From CAJXZP01 sp963974475 (GTDB lineage: Bacteria > Bacteroidota > Bacteroidia > Flavobacteriales_G > Salibacteraceae): a stretch of DNA of 64,000 nucleotides. A model generated the notes under the pieces. The model was given only the letters and a program-made list of their open reading frames with translations. It was not told the DNA's origin and ran no database searches. Where the stretch lies: the NCBI GenBank assembly GCA_963974475.1, contig CAXBCR010000004.1:62001-126000 (forward strand). The letters run 5' to 3'. This document shows, one piece after another, positions 1 through 9,058 of this stretch (position 1 is its first letter; every line of letters starts with the position of its first letter). A program made the translations under genes and the position numbers.

Positions 1-582
1 CCCATTTTATTTAAGAAAAAAATTGTTGGATATGAGATGGTGTTTGGACTCATTGTTATTCTTGGGTTATTTCTGATTTTTAGTTTTGAAACAAAATATC
101 AATTAGGAATTTTTTATAGTTTGATTTCTGCCTTTTGTGCATCCTTATTTACGACCATTAATGGTTTTTTTGTGGCCAAAGGAGGTTCTCCAATTCGTAT
201 TACCATGTATGAAATGCTTGGAGCGGTTTTGATTATTTCGATTTATCTTGGAATTACTGGAAACCTTACATTTCAAACTTTGAGCATGCTGAATAACGGA
301 GAAAAGCAATTTTGGTTGGATCTTACTTATTTACTTATTTTAGGAATAATTTGTACGGCTATAGCATTTGTGATAAGCGTGGATGTGATGAAAAAAATGA
401 GCCCATTTACGGTTTCTATTAGTATAAATATGGAGCCTATTTATGCTATCATATTAGCTTTAATATTTTTCGGGGAAAGCGAGAAAATGAGTTTTGGATT
501 CTATATTGGTGCAGCAATGGTAATGGTTACGATATTTGGAAATGGAATAATGAAACGTAGGCTTTCAAAAGCGAAAGAATAG
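1..582 (+). CDS. EamA/DMT-family transporter, 5'-truncated
   Basis: This is the C-terminal part of an inner-membrane transporter of the drug/metabolite (EamA) superfamily. The frame is open from base 1, so the true start lies outside the window; the ATG at 37 is internal. The visible part has about five or six hydrophobic helices, and the final helices carry the family-typical sequence around SINMEPIYAIILALIFFGE, followed by a basic tail (KRRLSKAKE). The EamA fold normally has ten helices in two repeats, so what is seen is essentially the second repeat. The substrate cannot be deduced. The next gene starts directly after the stop codon, suggesting co-transcription. Confidence 0.85.
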   Translation, partial: PILFKKKIVGYEMVFGLIVILGLFLIFSFETKYQLGIFYSLISAFCASLFTTINGFFVAKGGSPIRITMYEMLGAVLIISIYLGITGNLTFQTLSMLNNGEKQFWLDLTYLLILGIICTAIAFVISVDVMKKMSPFTVSISINMEPIYAIILALIFFGESEKMSFGFYIGAAMVMVTIFGNGIMKRRLSKAKE

Positions 583-918
583 ATGATGGAAATAAAAGAG
601 GAAGATTGGGTATTGGCAAAGCTAAAATTTGAAAAAATTTTTGGTGGTGGAATTGAAATGGATGGTATCCTTTTTTTGATTGGTGTACAAGAATTAGGTC
701 AGGGGTTCAGGACATTTGAAAAAGATGAGAAAATGAATCTAATGCATATTGCTGTATGTAGATTGTTAGAGCCTTATAATTATTACCAATTTTCGCATAG
801 AGACGAACAAGGTTGGCCACATTACCATCAGAATGATGATTTACCAGGGTTATCCAAAAAAGAGCAGGATTTACTCTTAAAACAAGCCGTTATTACTTAC
901 AGTTGTACAGAGTTATAG
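583..918 (+). CDS. Conserved-looking hypothetical protein, 111 aa
   Basis: I do not recognise this small soluble protein. The ATG follows the stop of the transporter gene without a gap (TAG ATG ATG), so translation is probably coupled. The product is rich in acidic and aromatic residues, has no signal peptide or membrane segment, and has a His/Tyr-rich centre (PYNYYQFSHRDEQGWPHYH). Its 3' end overlaps the converging lipoprotein gene by 26 bp. Codon use looks like its neighbours, so it is likely a real gene. No function is proposed. Confidence 0.7.
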   Translation: MMEIKEEDWVLAKLKFEKIFGGGIEMDGILFLIGVQELGQGFRTFEKDEKMNLMHIAVCRLLEPYNYYQFSHRDEQGWPHYHQNDDLPGLSKKEQDLLLKQAVITYSCTEL

Positions 919-1306
919 TTTGAACACTGGTCTGTTCTGGTTTGATACTTATAAAAGTTACCCCGCAAATACTATCTTTAGTAATAACCATTGTTGTATC
1001 CGGTAAAGCACCAAAAATTTGAGTGTCACGAATATTTCCAGCAGCGGTAACTTCCAACACTTTAGGTAAATCAAATTTGTGGGTATAAATTCCATTTTTG
1101 TCGGCTGTACCAAATATTTCTATTTCACAAGGTTTGTTTACCGATGAAGTGCAAGCTAAAATGATGTTTGCAAATGGCACAGGATTTCCTGCTTCGGTAA
1201 GCACTCTAACCTCAGCAATGGTGTCAGGAACTGTGTTTTTACAAGAGGTAATAAACACAAAACCAATTAATGATAATGATACTACGATGTTAAATATATT
1301 CCTCAT
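893..1306 (-). CDS. Putative lipoprotein with Ig-like/carboxypeptidase-regulatory-like domain
   Basis: Predicted envelope lipoprotein of 137 aa. I chose the ATG at 1306 (MRNIFNIVV...) because it gives a compact signal peptide ending in a lipobox (FITSC, Cys at about residue 22); an upstream in-frame ATG at 1339 would add an unlikely charged extension. After the Cys, residues 30-135 form one beta-rich domain of the kind 'VRVLTEAGNPVPFANIIL...', resembling carboxypeptidase-regulatory-like or transthyretin-like folds of Bacteroidota surface proteins. It contains several Cys that could pair in the periplasm or outside the cell. The function is unknown. Confidence 0.7.
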   Translation of the reverse strand: MRNIFNIVVSLSLIGFVFITSCKNTVPDTIAEVRVLTEAGNPVPFANIILACTSSVNKPCEIEIFGTADKNGIYTHKFDLPKVLEVTAAGNIRDTQIFGALPDTTMVITKDSICGVTFISIKPEQTSVQTITLYNCK

Positions 1307-1425
1307 TTTCAACGCTTTTTCAATAATGATAGCAAACACATTGCTTAATAGACTTTAGTTGTTTGCTTTAAAAGGCCAATATTAGCCATTTAGCATGTTA
1401 TTCACAAGTTAATACGAGGACTCCG

Positions 1426-3834
1426 CTAAAAAGTTGCCTTAACGGATGCAATAAAGTTAATTCCTGGACTTGTAATTCCAGATGAATAAGGACGATATCT
1501 TTGATTAGTTATGTTTTCTATTCCTGCGGTAAACAGGATGGTTTTTGTAATATTTATGGCTGACTTGATATTCAATGTATACCAGCTAGGAGAATAAAGG
1601 TTTCCGTTAATATCTGCCAGATAAATGTGTGGTTTTTTTAGTTCGGTAGGAGCCATTTTGGAGTTTGAAATTTGTCCGTTGTAAATTACATATGCATTGA
1701 TTCTCCATTTTTTATGGGTATAAATAAGGTGGGCGTTTGCGAAAAGGGGAGAAACGTGTCGTAAATTGTTACCCTCATTATCCACTCCATAGGTGTAAGT
1801 TAGATGCCCCGTTACTTTTAAGGGTTTATAGAGTGTGGCTTCTAAACCAAAACTAAATCCTGTAAGAATTGCGCTGCCTGTATTAACCGTTGATTCTACT
1901 TGACTAAGAGTTCCGTCATAAACAATGGAATCTTGACCGTTAAATTGAACGGGCCTTTGCACCAAAGCATCTACTAAAAAGGAATAAAAACCGGACAATT
2001 CCATTTTGAAATTTCGTTCCTGATTCCAATATTTTTCAATTAACGCATCTATCGAGTATAGGTATTCTGGTTTCAAATCAGGATTTGGAATAATTACGGT
2101 GCCTGGTTGCGAATCAAATACTTTGGCTATATCATCAATATTTGGCGCTTTATATCCAGAAGATGCGTTAAGGTTAATTTGCGTAGTAGGGTTAGGCCTA
2201 TGTGCAATTCCTAAACTACCAGTGAGGGCTCCGAGATTTTGATTAATGTGTGATGTTTCTACACTTTTGTAGAAGTTGGTATCCAACTCAGCATTAATCC
2301 GGGTTTGATTGTATCGCATTCCATAAATCATGGTTGTTTTACTGCTATAGTTGACTTTAAAGTTTAGGTAGGCGGAATTACTAAAGTATTTTGATCCATC
2401 AGGATATCTAGTTATGATACTTGTTGTAATTCCTAATGAATCGTTTGTGGCGTTGGAATTAACACCATTGTAAATAGATTCAATTCCGTAGTATAAAGTA
2501 GATCTTCCGCTAATTGCATTATCGAAATCTAAGTTTGCTGATAGCATGGACACTTTTTCTATTTTGGTGCTTCGGTTAGGATTGTTGAATTTGCGATTTA
2601 TTCTGCTTTCTTCAAAATTTTGTACGGAAATGGTAGCTTTTAGGTTGTCGAATAAGGCATTGGGTTTGTTGATGTTTAAGGCTAGTTGATTCATCATCCA
2701 TTTTTGAGGACCGTAATTCCACTGTGCATACTTTAATGTGCTTTCATCCTTACGTTGAATAAGGCGGTCATACCTTGGTATATTGGAAGTGTTGGAAAAT
2801 AAAAAAGTATAATTAATCAGAATGTTTTTATTCCATTTGAATCCTAATTTTTGTAAAAGATTTAGGGAGGAATAGCCAGATTCAATTTGAGTTATTGGGT
2901 TGGAATTGTTTTGCATTTGGTCTATCCCGTTTACTGTATGTACATAATCCTTTCGTAAATATTCTTCTGGACCATTGGTGCCCATTTTTAAATCAGCGAA
3001 TTTATTATAGGAAATAGAAGTGACAGAACTCCACCTTTTACCAGAAATGGAAAAATCCAAATGCGGAGCTAATTCTAAATTCGAGCTGCTAAATCGCATC
3101 ATTGCATTCCCTGTGGTTTGGATGGTTGAGTCAGAAAAATGAGTGGAAATGGTTTGAAAATCCATTACGCCACCCAAAGCATCACTGCCATACATTACGG
3201 AACCTGGACCGAATACAATTTCACTTTTTTCAATGTAATTTGGGTCGATAGAAATAATGTTTTGCAAATTTCCTCCTCTAAAAATGGCATTATTCATTCG
3301 AACTCCGTCCACTACTATTAAAACCTTGTTGGCTGAAAATCCTCGAATCATTGGGCTACCTCCACCCAGTTGACTTTTTTGTACATACACCTGACCGGTA
3401 GAAGCAATTACATCGGCTGTCGTTTGTGGGTCGTCCCATTTTATACTTTCTGCATTTACGGTAACAAGTCTGTTTGGGACTTCTTCTTTTGCTTGTCCTC
3501 GTTTGGTAGCTGAAAAAATAAATTCATCTAAGTTTAACACAGTAGGGTGTAATTCCAAATAGTAATGCGTAGAATATAAATCCTGTTTTTTGAAAAGTAT
3601 TTGGGTGTAGGAAGTGTGTGAAATAACCAGTAATTCGTTGGCATTAAATTCTGAAATATCCGCTTTCCCATTTGTGTCTGAAACTGTTGACTTGGTAGCG
3701 TTAAGATTGAAAATATGAACTCCATAAATAGGTTGTTTACTCGCGTAATCCACCAAGATAAGGTCTTGAGATAATCCAATAAATGGGATTGCTAGCCATA
3801 GGAAAAACCCTAAAAGCTTTAAATTTGAATGCAT
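1426..3834 (-). CDS. TonB-dependent outer-membrane receptor (heme/hemoglobin-receptor-like)
   Basis: Outer-membrane active transporter of 802 aa. A signal peptide (about residues 1-22, ending GLSQ) is followed by a CarboxypepD_reg-like domain (23-105), a plug (about 115-230) and a 22-strand barrel (240-802) ending in an aromatic Phe. The plug has the run MIRGFSANKVLIVVDGVRMN and then NNAIFRGGNLQN, reminiscent of the TonB hemoglobin/heme receptor subfamily, so heme or an iron chelate is a possible substrate; this is inference. The start codon overlaps the recO stop codon by 1 nt (TAATG), so it is translated as the last gene of the porZ-recO transcript. No heme-processing genes lie nearby, which keeps the substrate open. 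Confidence 0.9.
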   Translation of the reverse strand: MHSNLKLLGFFLWLAIPFIGLSQDLILVDYASKQPIYGVHIFNLNATKSTVSDTNGKADISEFNANELLVISHTSYTQILFKKQDLYSTHYYLELHPTVLNLDEFIFSATKRGQAKEEVPNRLVTVNAESIKWDDPQTTADVIASTGQVYVQKSQLGGGSPMIRGFSANKVLIVVDGVRMNNAIFRGGNLQNIISIDPNYIEKSEIVFGPGSVMYGSDALGGVMDFQTISTHFSDSTIQTTGNAMMRFSSSNLELAPHLDFSISGKRWSSVTSISYNKFADLKMGTNGPEEYLRKDYVHTVNGIDQMQNNSNPITQIESGYSSLNLLQKLGFKWNKNILINYTFLFSNTSNIPRYDRLIQRKDESTLKYAQWNYGPQKWMMNQLALNINKPNALFDNLKATISVQNFEESRINRKFNNPNRSTKIEKVSMLSANLDFDNAISGRSTLYYGIESIYNGVNSNATNDSLGITTSIITRYPDGSKYFSNSAYLNFKVNYSSKTTMIYGMRYNQTRINAELDTNFYKSVETSHINQNLGALTGSLGIAHRPNPTTQINLNASSGYKAPNIDDIAKVFDSQPGTVIIPNPDLKPEYLYSIDALIEKYWNQERNFKMELSGFYSFLVDALVQRPVQFNGQDSIVYDGTLSQVESTVNTGSAILTGFSFGLEATLYKPLKVTGHLTYTYGVDNEGNNLRHVSPLFANAHLIYTHKKWRINAYVIYNGQISNSKMAPTELKKPHIYLADINGNLYSPSWYTLNIKSAINITKTILFTAGIENITNQRYRPYSSGITSPGINFIASVKATF

Positions 3835-4550
3835 TATTTAAATAATTTTTCCAGTATGTGGTGTGAATGTATTTCTCCCAATCCATGAATATGTATTTGA
3901 TAATACGATATGATGGATTGTAGTGTTTCTCTACGTTGAATGTTATTTAATTCTAAGGCCGATAGCGTATCAAATTTCGTACCTAAAACGTTTCTAAAAT
4001 GTGTCACTGTTTCTCCATGTAAATATGAAGGTGTGTTTAGATAATTTGATGAGAAATTGCCTTCCATCATATTGAAATACTCCCCATCACTTAAACGTGG
4101 GTAAAAACCTAAATATCGTGTGAGTTGGAATAAAAAAACTAAGTGGAAATTAGCGTAGTTTGAAGAAGATATGTCCAAGAATTTAAGGGCCCCTTCCATG
4201 TAATCAAACATTTCGGGGTCTGGTTGCGGTTCTTTAATGCTCTTATGTAATATCTCAGATAAAAATAGAGCCATCATCCTTTTGGCCATGTGAGTTTGTA
4301 TACCGATGAATGGGTAAGTTAATTTTATGCCGTTTGGATGAATTAGTTTTTCCGTGTTTTTAAAATTTCCAGCAAATTCTATGATGCTTAATGGTTCAAA
4401 TAAGGCACTTTTTGTTCTTGATTTATTTTTTCGAACCCCGTTTACCAAGATACTTATTTTGCCATATTCACGAGAAAACACCTGTATAACTAGACTGGTT
4501 TCAGAATACTTTACCTTATGAAGTACGATTGCTTTGGTGCTAGCTAACAT
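3834..4550 (-). CDS. recO: DNA repair protein RecO
   Basis: RecO acts with RecF/RecR to load RecA on SSB-coated gaps and to anneal strands. The 238-aa protein has the expected N-terminal OB fold (residues 1-75, LASTKAIVLHKVKYSETSL, then IVNGVRKNKS) and a helical C-terminal domain; length is normal for Bacteroidota, and the four-Cys zinc site of some RecO proteins is absent, as is common in this phylum. It lies between porZ and a TonB receptor; the porZ-recO linkage is a recurring arrangement in Bacteroidota. A TACATTTG box lies 4 nt before the ATG, so the gene may also be transcribed as a leaderless mRNA. Confidence 0.93.
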   Translation of the reverse strand: MLASTKAIVLHKVKYSETSLVIQVFSREYGKISILVNGVRKNKSRTKSALFEPLSIIEFAGNFKNTEKLIHPNGIKLTYPFIGIQTHMAKRMMALFLSEILHKSIKEPQPDPEMFDYMEGALKFLDISSSNYANFHLVFLFQLTRYLGFYPRLSDGEYFNMMEGNFSSNYLNTPSYLHGETVTHFRNVLGTKFDTLSALELNNIQRRETLQSIISYYQIHIHGLGEIHSHHILEKLFK

Positions 4551-4554
4551 TTGG

Positions 4555-4562
4555 CAAATGTA
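4555..4562 (-). promoter_or_regulatory. Bacteroidota -7 box (TACATTTG) upstream of recO
   Basis: The minus strand reads TACATTTG, an exact match to the Bacteroidota sigma-ABfr -7 consensus TAnnTTTG, followed by C and only 4 nt before the recO ATG. No clear -33 TTG is seen at the usual spacing. If used, transcription would begin at or next to the start codon. Confidence 0.4.
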
Positions 4563-4586
4563 AATGGTGTTAGCCGAGTTTTTTAG

Positions 4587-6929
4587 CTATTTCGTAAACA
4601 TTATTTTGGACACTTGTGAGTCCTTTCCTTCCGTATCAATTCCGAAAACTAAATACACTCCTGTAGCAACACGTTGTCCATTCATATCATTTCCGTTCCA
4701 TACTGCTTGTGTTCCTTCAGCAACGGTTGAGAACACCAAGTTACCGGCAATATCAGTAATCCTCACTTCTGAGTTAGCCGATAATCCTTTAATTGCGATT
4801 AGGCCAAAGTATGATTCAGGTACAGGGTTTGGGTAAGCGTATGTACTTGCGGTGGTTACTTCTGTACCCGTTGCCGTTCCTTTAAACGCAATCATTCCTT
4901 CATTTGTTCCAAACACTACTTCGCCAGTGGTTTGGTTAATTGCTATCGCTCTAATGTAATTGGAAAGTAAAGGACTATTTTCTGCGGTAAAGTGATGGAG
5001 TTCTTTGGTTCCGTCAGCCGACATTAAAAATACGCCTGAACTCCTTGTTCCAAACCATTTCCTATTGGCGCCATCAACTGCTATAGCTGTGACCGTTTCA
5101 GTACCGAGTAAATATTGAAAGTAGCCATCTACAGATACAATTATTTGTTGGGCGTCTACATTTGCACCCTCGTCAAAAACATTGCCAGGGGAGTAAAAAA
5201 CGGCTACGCCTTCACTTGTTCCCACCCATATTTTGCCATCGTTGTCCATTGCTATGCTGTAAACATCTTTGTTTGGCAGTCCGCCTGTACCTGTGGCTGC
5301 TCCTAAAATTCTGGATTGGTCATCGGTTATATCGTCTAAGGTGCCATTATCATCAAAAACTAAAATTCCTTTTCCTGAATTTGGAAGCAATGCCCATTTG
5401 TAGTTGTTAACACCCACCAAAATTGGCCCTGTTAGGTCGTTGGTGGTTAAAGAGCCAAAGCCGTAAGAGTAAATTTTCTTATCTGCGCTTAGCACTGCTA
5501 TGGAATTGGTGTTTCTAGAATTGGTCATCCACAAATTGCCTTGGTCGTCAAAATCTAAGCCGGTTATACCTACCCAATTTTTGATGTCTACCGCTTCTTT
5601 TAGGTCGCTATTAGTATTGTTGTATACCATTTTGGTTTTGTGGCCTTCAAACGCTATTAATCCACCTCCTAGCGATGCACCATAAGCTAGGTCATTGTTA
5701 AAGGGGTTTACTTTAACGTCTAGAAAATCAAAAACACCATTTAATGCGGTATCTTGAAATTTATTGATGTCACCCCAATCTAGGTTTTCATCCCTCCAGA
5801 ATACGCCTTCGTTACTGTAGTTATTGTTCCAGTTGTTTTCTCTTCCACCAGCGGCTATCCAAATTTTATTGTTTACGATATCCATTCCTTCCACACTTGC
5901 ACTTTTCGGACTTTTTGGATTGATGATTTCGTAAACAAATTCTCTAGGACTTTTTACTAATCCATAGGAATTGTCTCCCAACCAAATTATGCTGTCTTTA
6001 CCTAAAGTGGCGTCTAAGCAAGACACGAATTTACCTTCTCCATAATTGTATATTTTGCGTTTTTCGTTCCAAGTGGTGTCGTATTGTGACACAAATCCTA
6101 AGTGCGAAATAAGGATAAAATTTTCGTGGGCTTCAATAGATTCAATGTCTGTTCCTTGTGTTTCTACAACTTGAGTCCAATCAGAATTGTTTTGTTTTTG
6201 GTATAGTGTATCTGCTAATTTCGCAGTACTAGCGAGGTTGGTGTAAATGGTATTGTTGTATGATTCAATTATATCGTAGGCAGCGTTTGGATATTGGATA
6301 GAAACATCTGTTTTCCAGCTTTTATAAAAGGTTAGTTGTGGGTCATTTTTATACGCTTTTCGGATTCCTCTTTCGGTAGCGGCATAAATAGTGTCGTGAC
6401 TTATAGTGATATCATTTACAAAAATGAAATCGCCATTGGTATCTATAAGGTAGGTATCGGCAAATTCTTTTCGAATCATATCAAATTTTACGATGCCAAA
6501 TCCAGTAGCGATGTATGCGTATTTGTCAAGCATGTATATGTTGTTAAGGGACTTGTTTCCCGCGATGGTTTTACGATATAAATCGGTGATGGTTATAATT
6601 TCCGTTTTGGTAACGATGTCAATCTTTCCATTTGAATATCCAACTAGGAATGATTCCGAAATTTGATTAAACCCAAGGCATGTAATTCCTACATCCGATA
6701 AACCTGCAACTTTTGAAAACCTGAGAAAGCTGTTGTCTTTTTTGGTTAATTCAACTAACCCATAATTTGTAGCACCGTAGACTACGTCATTTCCCTCCGC
6801 AACAGAAAAGACGCTATGGTATGGTGAGTAGTCTACCCATTCATTAACTTCCGCATTTTGCGAATGAAGGGAAGCCGAAAAGGATAATACGATTATGGTA
6901 AGGACGATTTTTTTTAAGTAATTTTTCAT
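4587..6929 (-). CDS. porZ: PorZ-like type IX secretion beta-propeller protein
   Basis: 780-aa secreted protein matching PorZ, the surface component of the T9SS attachment complex that supplies anionic LPS to the sortase in Porphyromonas. A signal peptide (residues 1-23, ending LHSQ) is followed by two seven-bladed-propeller-like regions made of 'two-component regulator propeller' blades (for example GKIWVGTSEGVAVF, RKWFGTRSSGVFLM, TGEVVFGTNEGMIAF) and a C-terminal T9SS type A sorting domain (about 690-780: TYAYPNPVPESYFG... VATGVYLVFGIDTEG... VSKIMFTK). The N-terminal phrase EWVDYSPYHSVFSVAEGNDVVYGAT is typical of the PorZ N-domain. It is located 36 bp upstream of recO, the usual neighbour in this phylum. 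Confidence 0.88.
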   Translation of the reverse strand: MKNYLKKIVLTIIVLSFSASLHSQNAEVNEWVDYSPYHSVFSVAEGNDVVYGATNYGLVELTKKDNSFLRFSKVAGLSDVGITCLGFNQISESFLVGYSNGKIDIVTKTEIITITDLYRKTIAGNKSLNNIYMLDKYAYIATGFGIVKFDMIRKEFADTYLIDTNGDFIFVNDITISHDTIYAATERGIRKAYKNDPQLTFYKSWKTDVSIQYPNAAYDIIESYNNTIYTNLASTAKLADTLYQKQNNSDWTQVVETQGTDIESIEAHENFILISHLGFVSQYDTTWNEKRKIYNYGEGKFVSCLDATLGKDSIIWLGDNSYGLVKSPREFVYEIINPKSPKSASVEGMDIVNNKIWIAAGGRENNWNNNYSNEGVFWRDENLDWGDINKFQDTALNGVFDFLDVKVNPFNNDLAYGASLGGGLIAFEGHKTKMVYNNTNSDLKEAVDIKNWVGITGLDFDDQGNLWMTNSRNTNSIAVLSADKKIYSYGFGSLTTNDLTGPILVGVNNYKWALLPNSGKGILVFDDNGTLDDITDDQSRILGAATGTGGLPNKDVYSIAMDNDGKIWVGTSEGVAVFYSPGNVFDEGANVDAQQIIVSVDGYFQYLLGTETVTAIAVDGANRKWFGTRSSGVFLMSADGTKELHHFTAENSPLLSNYIRAIAINQTTGEVVFGTNEGMIAFKGTATGTEVTTASTYAYPNPVPESYFGLIAIKGLSANSEVRITDIAGNLVFSTVAEGTQAVWNGNDMNGQRVATGVYLVFGIDTEGKDSQVSKIMFTK

Positions 6930-7144
6930 ATTTCTAAATATCCTTTGACAAACTGTGAATTGTAAATTTTATTGTAAAACCCTAGTTTTAATTACCTCAA
7001 GCATAAAAAATGGTAAAATGCTAATAATGAGGTATTTAAAATATTCTATTTATAAAGATTACAGAGGTGAAATGAATGGTAGTATTGTTTTCTAAAAGTT
7101 TCGCGCTTAAACTTGCTAGAATTAGCTAGCGTTTTAAAAAATAA

Positions 7145-7160
7145 TGTTTCACGTGAAACT
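7145..7160. promoter_or_regulatory. parS: parS-like centromere site 1
   Basis: The 16-mer TGTTTCACGTGAAACT contains the perfect 14-bp palindrome GTTTCACGTGAAAC (7146-7159) and differs from the widely conserved ParB-binding parS consensus TGTTTCACGTGAAACA only at the last base. It overlaps the final bases of the mnmG stop codon. A second copy lies at 9039-9054, on the other side of mnmG. Confidence 0.8.
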
Positions 7161-9027
7161 ATCGGCCTAAATAGACTAAAATTACAGAGATGTCAGCTGG
7201 AGATACTCCGCTTACTCTAGAGGCTTGGCCTAAATTAGTAGGTTTTATTTTAGAAAGCTTTTCTCTGGCTTCATATGAAAGTGATTTAAGTTTGCTATAA
7301 TTCATATCCTCTTTAAGTAAAATATGGTCTAAGTTTTTTAAACGGTCTGCAAGCTTTCTTTCTCTTTCAATATATCCAGAATACTTTACGGTAATTTCCA
7401 CCTGTTCTAAAACTTCCCTGTCTTCTGCTTTGGCTTCATCTAATTTAGATAATGATTCGGAAAAAGGTAGTAAGTCCGAAATTCCAATTTGTGGCCTGCC
7501 CAGTACGTTGACCATTTTAACCTTTTGTTTAAGAGTAGATGTGCCAAGTTTTTCTAGGGTGGGATTCACCTCTTCTGGTACGAGGCTTTGCTCGTTTAGA
7601 TGTTTTAAAATTCTGTTTGTTCGAGTTAGTTTTTCTTCCAATCGTATCATCCTAACTTTATCGGCTAGTCCTATTTTAAACGATTTTTCGGTAAGTCTAA
7701 TGTCTGCATTATCCTGTCTTAATAGAATACGATGTTCTGCTCGTGAGGTAAACATTCGATAGGGTTCTTCTGTGCCTTTAGTAACTAAGTCGTCTATTAA
7801 AACCCCAATAAATGCCTCGTCTCTCGAAAGTGTGAACGGTTCTTTTTCTTGAACGGAAAGCGCAGCATTTATACCTGCCATTAAACCTTGACCAGCTGCT
7901 TCTTCATACCCAGTGGTTCCATTTATTTGTCCTGCGAAATAGAGCGATTTTATTTGTTTTGTTTCTAATGTGTTGTGCAATTGTGTTGGTTGGAAAAAAT
8001 CGTATTCTATCGCGTATCCAGGTTTGAGAATTTTCGCCTTTTCAAATCCGGGTATTAATTTTAGGGAAGCTAATTGTACCTCCTTTGGTAAAGATGTGGA
8101 AAATCCATTTACATATACCTCCATAGTATTCCAGCCTTCAGGCTCTACGAAAATTTGATGTCTATCTTTGTCTGCAAAGCGATCTATTTTATCTTCGATG
8201 GATGGGCAATAACGAGGCCCTAGCCCTTTAATTCTTCCTGTGTACATAGGTGAATCGTCAAAGCCGACACGTAAAGCATTGTGGACATCTTTGTTTGTGT
8301 ACGTAATCCAACATGGTCTTTGTTTATCTAGAATTTTAGATTTTAGATACGAAAATTTCCATGGTTTTGTGTCTCCTGGCTGGATTTCCATTTTGCTGAA
8401 ATCAAGACTTCGTCCATCTACTCTCGGAGGGGTTCCTGTTTTCATTCTTCCGGTGTCAAAACCTAAATCTATCAAATTTTCGGTTATTCCTAACGAAGGC
8501 TTGTCTCCCATTCGTCCTCCTGAAAATTGCTGTTTTCCAAGATGCATAATTCCATTTAGAAAAGTTCCTGATGTGAGGATTACCTTTTTTGCAGTTACCG
8601 TTACACCCATTTGGGTTTTTATACCCGTTACTTTATGGTTGTCCGTAACCAATGAGATTACGGTGTCTTGCCAAAAATCTAAGGTTGGAATTTGCTCTAA
8701 TTGGTTTCTCCATTCTATGGAAAATAAGACGCGATCATTTTGTGTTCTTGGACTCCACATAGCGGGTCCTTTAGATCGGTTTAGCATTCGGAATTGGATA
8801 GCGCTTGCGTCTGAAACTATTCCTGAAAGTCCTCCAAGTGCATCAATTTCTCTTACTATTTGGCCCTTTGCAACTCCCCCCATTGCTGGGTTGCAAGACA
8901 TTTGTCCAATTTTGGAAATATCCATAGTAATTAGTAAAACCGAGGAGCCCAAATTGGCAGCCGCTGCAGCTGCCTCTGCGCCAGCATGTCCTGCTCCTAC
9001 TACTACTACATCGTAATTTTGTAACAT
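7159..9027 (-). CDS. mnmG: tRNA uridine-5-carboxymethylaminomethyl(34) synthesis enzyme MnmG
   Basis: MnmG (GidA) works with the GTPase MnmE to install the cmnm group at U34 of several tRNAs, using FAD and methylene-THF. The 622-aa length is typical. The N-terminal Rossmann FAD motif GAGHAGAEAA (residues 11-20) is followed by QMSCNPAMGGVAKGQIVREIDALGG, and the MnmG signatures AGQINGTTGYEEAAGQGLMAG and RMFTSRAEHRILLRQDNAD are intact, as is the C-terminal helical MnmE-binding domain. It sits 31 bp downstream of ybeY and is bracketed by two parS-like sites, one in the ybeY-mnmG gap and one at its stop codon. Confidence 0.97.
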   Translation of the reverse strand: MLQNYDVVVVGAGHAGAEAAAAAANLGSSVLLITMDISKIGQMSCNPAMGGVAKGQIVREIDALGGLSGIVSDASAIQFRMLNRSKGPAMWSPRTQNDRVLFSIEWRNQLEQIPTLDFWQDTVISLVTDNHKVTGIKTQMGVTVTAKKVILTSGTFLNGIMHLGKQQFSGGRMGDKPSLGITENLIDLGFDTGRMKTGTPPRVDGRSLDFSKMEIQPGDTKPWKFSYLKSKILDKQRPCWITYTNKDVHNALRVGFDDSPMYTGRIKGLGPRYCPSIEDKIDRFADKDRHQIFVEPEGWNTMEVYVNGFSTSLPKEVQLASLKLIPGFEKAKILKPGYAIEYDFFQPTQLHNTLETKQIKSLYFAGQINGTTGYEEAAGQGLMAGINAALSVQEKEPFTLSRDEAFIGVLIDDLVTKGTEEPYRMFTSRAEHRILLRQDNADIRLTEKSFKIGLADKVRMIRLEEKLTRTNRILKHLNEQSLVPEEVNPTLEKLGTSTLKQKVKMVNVLGRPQIGISDLLPFSESLSKLDEAKAEDREVLEQVEITVKYSGYIERERKLADRLKNLDHILLKEDMNYSKLKSLSYEAREKLSKIKPTNLGQASRVSGVSPADISVILVYLGR

Positions 9028-9038
9028 TAACTTATGGT

Positions 9039-9054
9039 TGTTTCACGTGAAACG
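9039..9054. promoter_or_regulatory. parS: parS-like centromere site 2
   Basis: TGTTTCACGTGAAACG holds the same perfect 14-bp palindrome (GTTTCACGTGAAAC, 9040-9053) as site 1 and matches the parS consensus at 15 of 16 positions. It occupies the 31-bp gap between ybeY and mnmG. The centres of the two sites are 1894 bp apart. Confidence 0.8.
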
Positions 9055-9058
9055 TGTG

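Noticed and set aside
8240..9016. 258-codon plus-strand open frame antisense to mnmG
   Set aside because: It mirrors a fully conserved mnmG reading frame and has no recognisable protein features; a shadow frame.
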